64,000 nucleotides of DNA from Eledone cirrhosa (lineage: Eukaryota > Mollusca > Cephalopoda > Octopoda > Eledonidae): contig OZ024744.1 of the NCBI GenBank assembly GCA_964016885.1, positions 118,921,197 through 118,985,196 of the forward strand, read 5' to 3'. The translations under genes and the position numbers were made by a program. The stretch's first letter is position 1; each line of letters begins with the position of its first letter. Positions 58,301 through 64,000 of this stretch are shown here, in pieces. The notes below the pieces were generated by a model. It was not told where the DNA came from and made no database searches. It saw only the letters and a list, made by a program, of their open reading frames with translations.

Positions 58301-61300
58301 TACTAACATTATTACTGTAACAACTAACTAATGTTACTAACATTATTACTGTAACAACTGAGTTGGTGTTACTAACATTATTACTGTAACAACTAACTAA
58401 TGTTACTAACATTATTACTGTAACAACTGACTAATGTTACTAACATTATTACTGTAACAACTGACTTGGTGTTACTAACATTATTACTGTAACAACTGAC
58501 TAATGTTACTAACATTATTACTGTAACAACCGACTAATGTTACTAACATTATTACTGTAACAACTGACTAATGTTACTAACATTATTACTGTAACAACTG
58601 ACTTGGTGTTACTAACATTAATACTGTAACAACTGACTTGGTGTTACTAACATTATTACTGTAACAACTGACTTGGTGTTACTAACATTATTACTGTAAC
58701 AACTGACTAATGTTACTAACATTATTACTGTAACAACTGACTAATGTTACTAACATTATTACTGTAACAACTGACTAATGTTACTAACATTATTACTGTA
58801 ACAACTGACTAATGTTACTAACATTATTACTGTAACAACTGACTTGGTGTTACTAACATTATTACTGTAACAACTGACTAATGTTACTAACATTATTACT
58901 GTAACAACTGACTTGGTGTTACTAACATTATTACTGTAACAACTGACTAATGTTACTAACATTATTACTGTAACAACTGACTTGGTGTTACTAACATTAT
59001 TACTGTAACAACTGACTAACGTTACTAACATTATTACTGTAACAACTGACTTGGTGTTACTAACATTATTACTGTAACAACTGACTTGGTGTTACTAACA
59101 TTATTACTGTAACAACTGACTAATGTTACTAACATTATTACTGTAGCAACTGACTTGGTGTTACTAACATTATTACTGTAACAACTGACTTGGTGTTACT
59201 AACATTATTACTGTAACAACTGACTTGGTGTTACTAACATTATTACTGTAACAACTGACTAATGTTACTAACATTATTACTGTAACAACTGACTAATGTT
59301 ACTAACATTATTACTGAAACAACTGACTTGGTGTTACTAACATTATTACTGTAACAACTGACTAATGTTACTAACATTTTTACTGTAACAACTGACTTGG
59401 TGTTACTAACATTATTACTGTAACAACTGACTTGGTGTTACTAACATTATTACTGTAACAACTGACTAATGTTACTAACATTATTACTGTAACAACTGAC
59501 TTGGTGTTACTAACATTATTACTGTAACAACTGACTTGGTGTTACTAACATTATTACTGTAACAACTGACTTGGTGTTACTAACATTATTACTGTAACAA
59601 CTGACTTGGTGTTACTAACATTATTACTGTAACAACTGACTAATGTTACTAACATTATTACTGTAACACCTGACTTGGTGTTACTAACATTATTACTGTA
59701 ACAACTGACTTGCTGTTACTAACATTATTACTGTAACAACTGACTTGGTGTTACTAACATTATTACTGTAACAACTGACTAATGTTACTAACATTATTAC
59801 TGTAACAATTGACTAATGTTACTAACATTATTACTGTAACAACTGACTTGCTGTTACTAACATTATTACTGTAACAACTGACTTGCTGTTACTAACATTA
59901 TTACTGTAACAACTGACTTGGTGTTACTAACATTATTACTGTAACAACTGACTTGCTGTTACTAACATTATTACTGTAACAATTGACTAATGCTACTAAC
60001 ATTATTACTGTAACAACTGACTTGGTGTTACTAACATTATTACTGTAACAACTGACAAATGTTACTAACATTATTACTGTAACAACTGAGTTGGTGTTAC
60101 TAACATTATTACTGTAACAACTAACTAATGTTACTAACATTATTACTGTAACAACTGACTAATGTTACTAACATTATTACTGTAACAACTGACTTGGTGT
60201 TACTAACATTATTACTGTAACAACTGACTAATGTTACTAACATTATTACTGTAACAACCGACTAATGTTACTAACATTATTACTGTAACAACTGACTAAT
60301 GTTACTAACATTATTACTGTAACAACTGACTTGGTGTTACTAACATTAATACTGTAACAACTGACTTGGTGTTACTAACATTATTACTGTAACAACTGAC
60401 TTGGTGTTACTAACATTATTACTGTAACAACTGACTAATGTTACTAACATTATTACTGTAACAACTGACTAATGTTACTAACATTATTACTGTAACAACT
60501 GACTAATGTTACTAACATTATTACTGTAACAACTGACTAATGTTACTAACATTATTACTGTAACAACTGACTTGGTGTTACTAACATTATTACTGTAACA
60601 ACTGACTAATGTTACTAACATTATTACTGTAACAACTGACTTGGTGTTACTAACATTATTACTGTAACAACTGACTAATGTTACTAACATTATTACTGAA
60701 ACAACTGACTTGGTGTTACTAACATTATTACTGTAACAACTGACTAACGTTACTAACATTATTACTGTAACAACTGACTTGGTGTTACTAACATTATTAC
60801 TGTAACAACTGACTTGGTGTTACTAACATTATTACTGTAACAACTGACTAATGTTACTAACATTATTACTGTAGCAACTGACTTGGTGTTACTAACATTA
60901 TTACTGTAACAACTGACTTGGTGTTACTAACATTATTACTGTAACAACTGACTTGGTGTTACTAATATTATTACTGTAACAACTGACTAATGTTACTAAC
61001 ATTATTACTGTAACAACTGACTAATGTTACTAACATTATTACTGAAACAACTGACTTGGTGTTACTAACATTATTACTGTAACAACTGACTAATGTTACT
61101 AACATTTTTACTGTAACAACTGACTTGGTGTTACTAACATTATTACTGTAACAACTGACTTGGTGTTACTAACATTATTACTGTAACAACTGACTAATGT
61201 TACTAACATTATTACTGTAACAACTGACTTGGTGTTACTAACATTATTACTGTAACAACTGACTTGGTGTTACTAACATTATTACTGTAACAACTGACTT

Positions 61301-64000
61301 GGTGTTACTAACATTATTACTGTAACAACTGACTTGGTGTTACTAACATTATTACTGTAACAACTGACTAATGTTACTAACATTATTACTGTAACACCTG
61401 ACTTGGTGTTACTAACATTATTACTGTAACAACTGACTTGCTGTTACTAACATTATTACTGTAACAACTGACTTGGTGTTACTAACATTATTACTGTAAC
61501 AACTGACTAATGTTACTAACATTATTACTGTAACAATTGACTAATGTTACTAACATTATTACTGTAACAACTGACTTGCTGTTACTAACATTATTACTGT
61601 AACAACTGACTTGCTGTTACTAACATTATTACTGTAACAACTGACTTGGTGTTACTAACATTATTACTGTAACAACTGACTTGCTGTTACTAACATTATT
61701 ACTGTAACAATTGACTTGGTGTTACTAACATTATTACTGTAACAACTGACTAACGTTACTAACATTATTACTGTAACAACTGACTAATGGTACTAACATT
61801 ATTACTGTAACAACTGACTAATGTTACTAACATTATTACTGTAACAACTGACTTGGTGTTACTAACATTATTACTGTAACAACTGACTAATGTTACTAAC
61901 ATTATTACTGTAACAACTGACTAATGCTACTAACATTATTACTGTAACAACTGACTTGGTGTTACTAACATTATTACTGTAACAACTGACAAATGTTACT
62001 AACATTATTACTGTAACAACTGAGTTGGTGTTACTAACATTATTACTGTAACAACTAACTAATGTTACTAACATTATTACTGTAACAACTGACTAATGTT
62101 ACTAACATTATTACTGTAACAACTGACTTGGTGTTACTAACATTATTACTGTAACAACTGACTAATGTTACTAACATTATTACTGTAACAACCGACTAAT
62201 GTTACTAACATTATTACTGTAACAACTGACTAATGTTACTAACATTATTACTGTAACAACTGACTTGGTGTTACTAACATTAATACTGTAACAACTGACT
62301 TGGTGTTACTAACATTATTACTGTAACAACTGACTTGGTGTTACTAACATTATTACTGTAACAACTGACTAATGTTACTAACATTATTACTGTAACAACT
62401 GACTAATGTTACTAACATTATTACTGTAACAACTGACTAATGTTACTAACATTATTACTGTAACAACTGACTAATGTTACTAACATTATTACTGTAACAA
62501 CTGACTTGGTGTTACTAACATTATTACTGTAACAACTGACTAATGTTACTAACATTATTACTGTAACAACTGACTTGGTGTTACTAACATTATTACTGTA
62601 ACAACTGACTAATGTTACTAACATTATTACTGTAACAACTGACTTGGTGTTACTAACATTATTACTGTAACAACTGACTAACGTTACTAACATTATTACT
62701 GTAACAACTGACTTGGTGTTACTAACATTATTACTGTAACAACTGACTTGGTGTTACTAACATTATTACTGTAACAACTGACTAATGTTACTAACATTAT
62801 TACTGTAGCAACTGACTTGGTGTTACTAACATTATTACTGTAACAACTGACTTGGTGTTACTAACATTATTACTGTAACAACTGACTTGGTGTTACTAAC
62901 ATTATTACTGTAACAACTGACTAATGTTACTAACATTATTACTGTAACAACTGACTAATGTTACTAACATTATTACTGAAACAACTGACTTGGTGTTACT
63001 AACATTATTACTGTAACAACTGACTAATGTTACTAACATTTTTACTGTAACAACTGACTTGGTGTTACTAACATTATTACTGTAACAACTGACTTGGTGT
63101 TACTAACATTATTACTGTAACAACTGACTAATGTTACTAACATTATTACTGTAACAACTGACTTGGTGTTACTAACATTATTACTGTAACAACTGACTTG
63201 GTGTTACTAACATTATTACTGTAACAACTGACTTGGTGTTACTAACATTATTACTGTAACAACTGACTTGGTGTTACTAACATTATTACTGTAACAACTG
63301 ACTAATGTTACTAACATTATTACTGTAACACCTGACTTGGTGTTACTAACATTATTACTGTAACAACTGACTTGCTGTTACTAACATTATTACTGTAACA
63401 ACTGACTTGGTGTTACTAACATTATTACTGTAACAACTGACTAATGTTACTAACATTATTACTGTAACAACTGACTAATGTTACTAACATTATTACTATA
63501 ACAACTGACTTGCTGTTACTAACATTATTACTGTAACAACTGACTTGCTGTTACTAACATTATTACTGTAACAACTGACTTGGTGTTACTAACATTATTA
63601 CTGTAACAACTGACTTGCTGTTACTAACATTATTACTGTAACAATTGACTTGGTGTTACTAACATTATTACTGTAACAACTGACTAACGTTACTAACATT
63701 ATTACTGTAACAACTGACTAATGGTACTAACATTATTACTGTAACAACTGACTTGGTGTTACTAACGTTATTACTGTAACAACTGACTTGGTGTTACTAA
63801 CATTATTACTGTAACAACTGACTTGGTGTTACTAACATTATTACTGTAACAACTGACTAATGTTACTAACATTATTACTGTAACAACTGACTAATGTTAC
63901 TAACATTATTACTGTAACTACTGACTTGCTGTTACTAACATTATTACTGTAACAACTGACTTGCTGTTACTAACATTATTACTGTAACAATTGACTTGGT
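49358..64000. repeat. 34/35-bp satellite with kilobase higher-order repeats
   Basis: About 425 units of two forms that share taacattattactgtaacaa ctgact: A ends tggtgttac (35 bp), B ends aatgttac (34 bp). Each unit junction forms TGTTAC..GTAACA arms. The A/B order and private mutations recur in blocks. Marker gtagcaactg is at 53271, 55205, 59143, 60871 and 62805; markers taatactg, accgac and actgaaac follow the same spacings. From these I infer successive blocks of 1934, 1728, 2210, 1728 and 1934 bp. At 49.5-52 kb an earlier pattern has caactcacttgg at 49580, 50237, 50895 and 51519. The array continues past the window. Confidence 0.95.

Noticed and set aside
49143..62693. Recurring 67-141-residue minus-strand ORFs (MLVTLVSC...)
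   Set aside because: They arise wherever A and B units alternate (69 bp = 23 codons) and end where two A or B units meet. Composition artefact.

Overview
The window is animal nuclear DNA, most probably from a cephalopod mollusc (octopus, squid or cuttlefish). It has intron/exon structure with GT..AG borders and no bacterial-style operons. It carries tRNA-derived SINEs with polymerase III A and B boxes of the cephalopod type, a LINE family ending in a conserved tail followed by (GAT)n, Helitron remnants and a GC-rich LTR retrotransposon. The organism call rests on remembered look of the SINE and LINE tail families, not on a search. Roughly 60% of the 64 kb is tandem repeat.

Host gene. I can assemble one real gene on the + strand: five 3'-terminal exons (11926-12024, 14808-14881, 17577-17731, 21056-21148, 32197-32292). 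Splice phases agree at all four junctions and the reading frame ends in a TGA. Together they encode about 171 residues that look like most of a TLDc domain plus a roughly 60-residue C-terminal tail. The 5' exons were not found in the window.

Layout. 1-6163: 79-bp hairpin-bearing satellite with a 13-monomer higher-order repeat. 6164-11925: MITE, LINE copy 1 (7170-9827), Helitron helicase remnants. 11926-32292: the TLDc gene, whose introns hold an ACC-rich minisatellite, LINE and SINE fragments, a 54-bp satellite, two head-to-tail LINEs of another family, an RTAGT simple-repeat field with a Helitron inserted, a SINE blown up internally to 4.6 kb (itself hit by LINE copy 2), a CR1-like LINE remnant and a 69/75-bp satellite. 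32300-38322: 3' UTR with a SINE, small tandem repeats, two decayed LINE copies placed 3' to 3', another SINE, microsatellites. 38323-49357: 48-bp satellite split by an LTR retrotransposon (42756-46742) with a 5-bp target duplication. 49358-64000: 34/35-bp satellite with higher-order repeats of about 1.73, 1.93 and 2.21 kb; it runs off the window.

Main result. Three otherwise unrelated satellites (48 bp, 54 bp, 69/75 bp) can each be aligned to a different part of one LINE family in this same window: its 3' UTR, its reverse transcriptase region and its C-terminal region. A fourth array (85-bp unit) is the internal 3' half of a SINE still flanked by that SINE's own head and tail. The locus looks like a place where dispersed retrotransposons are repeatedly turned into satellites. 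All of this was read by eye; alignments and copy numbers should be recomputed.
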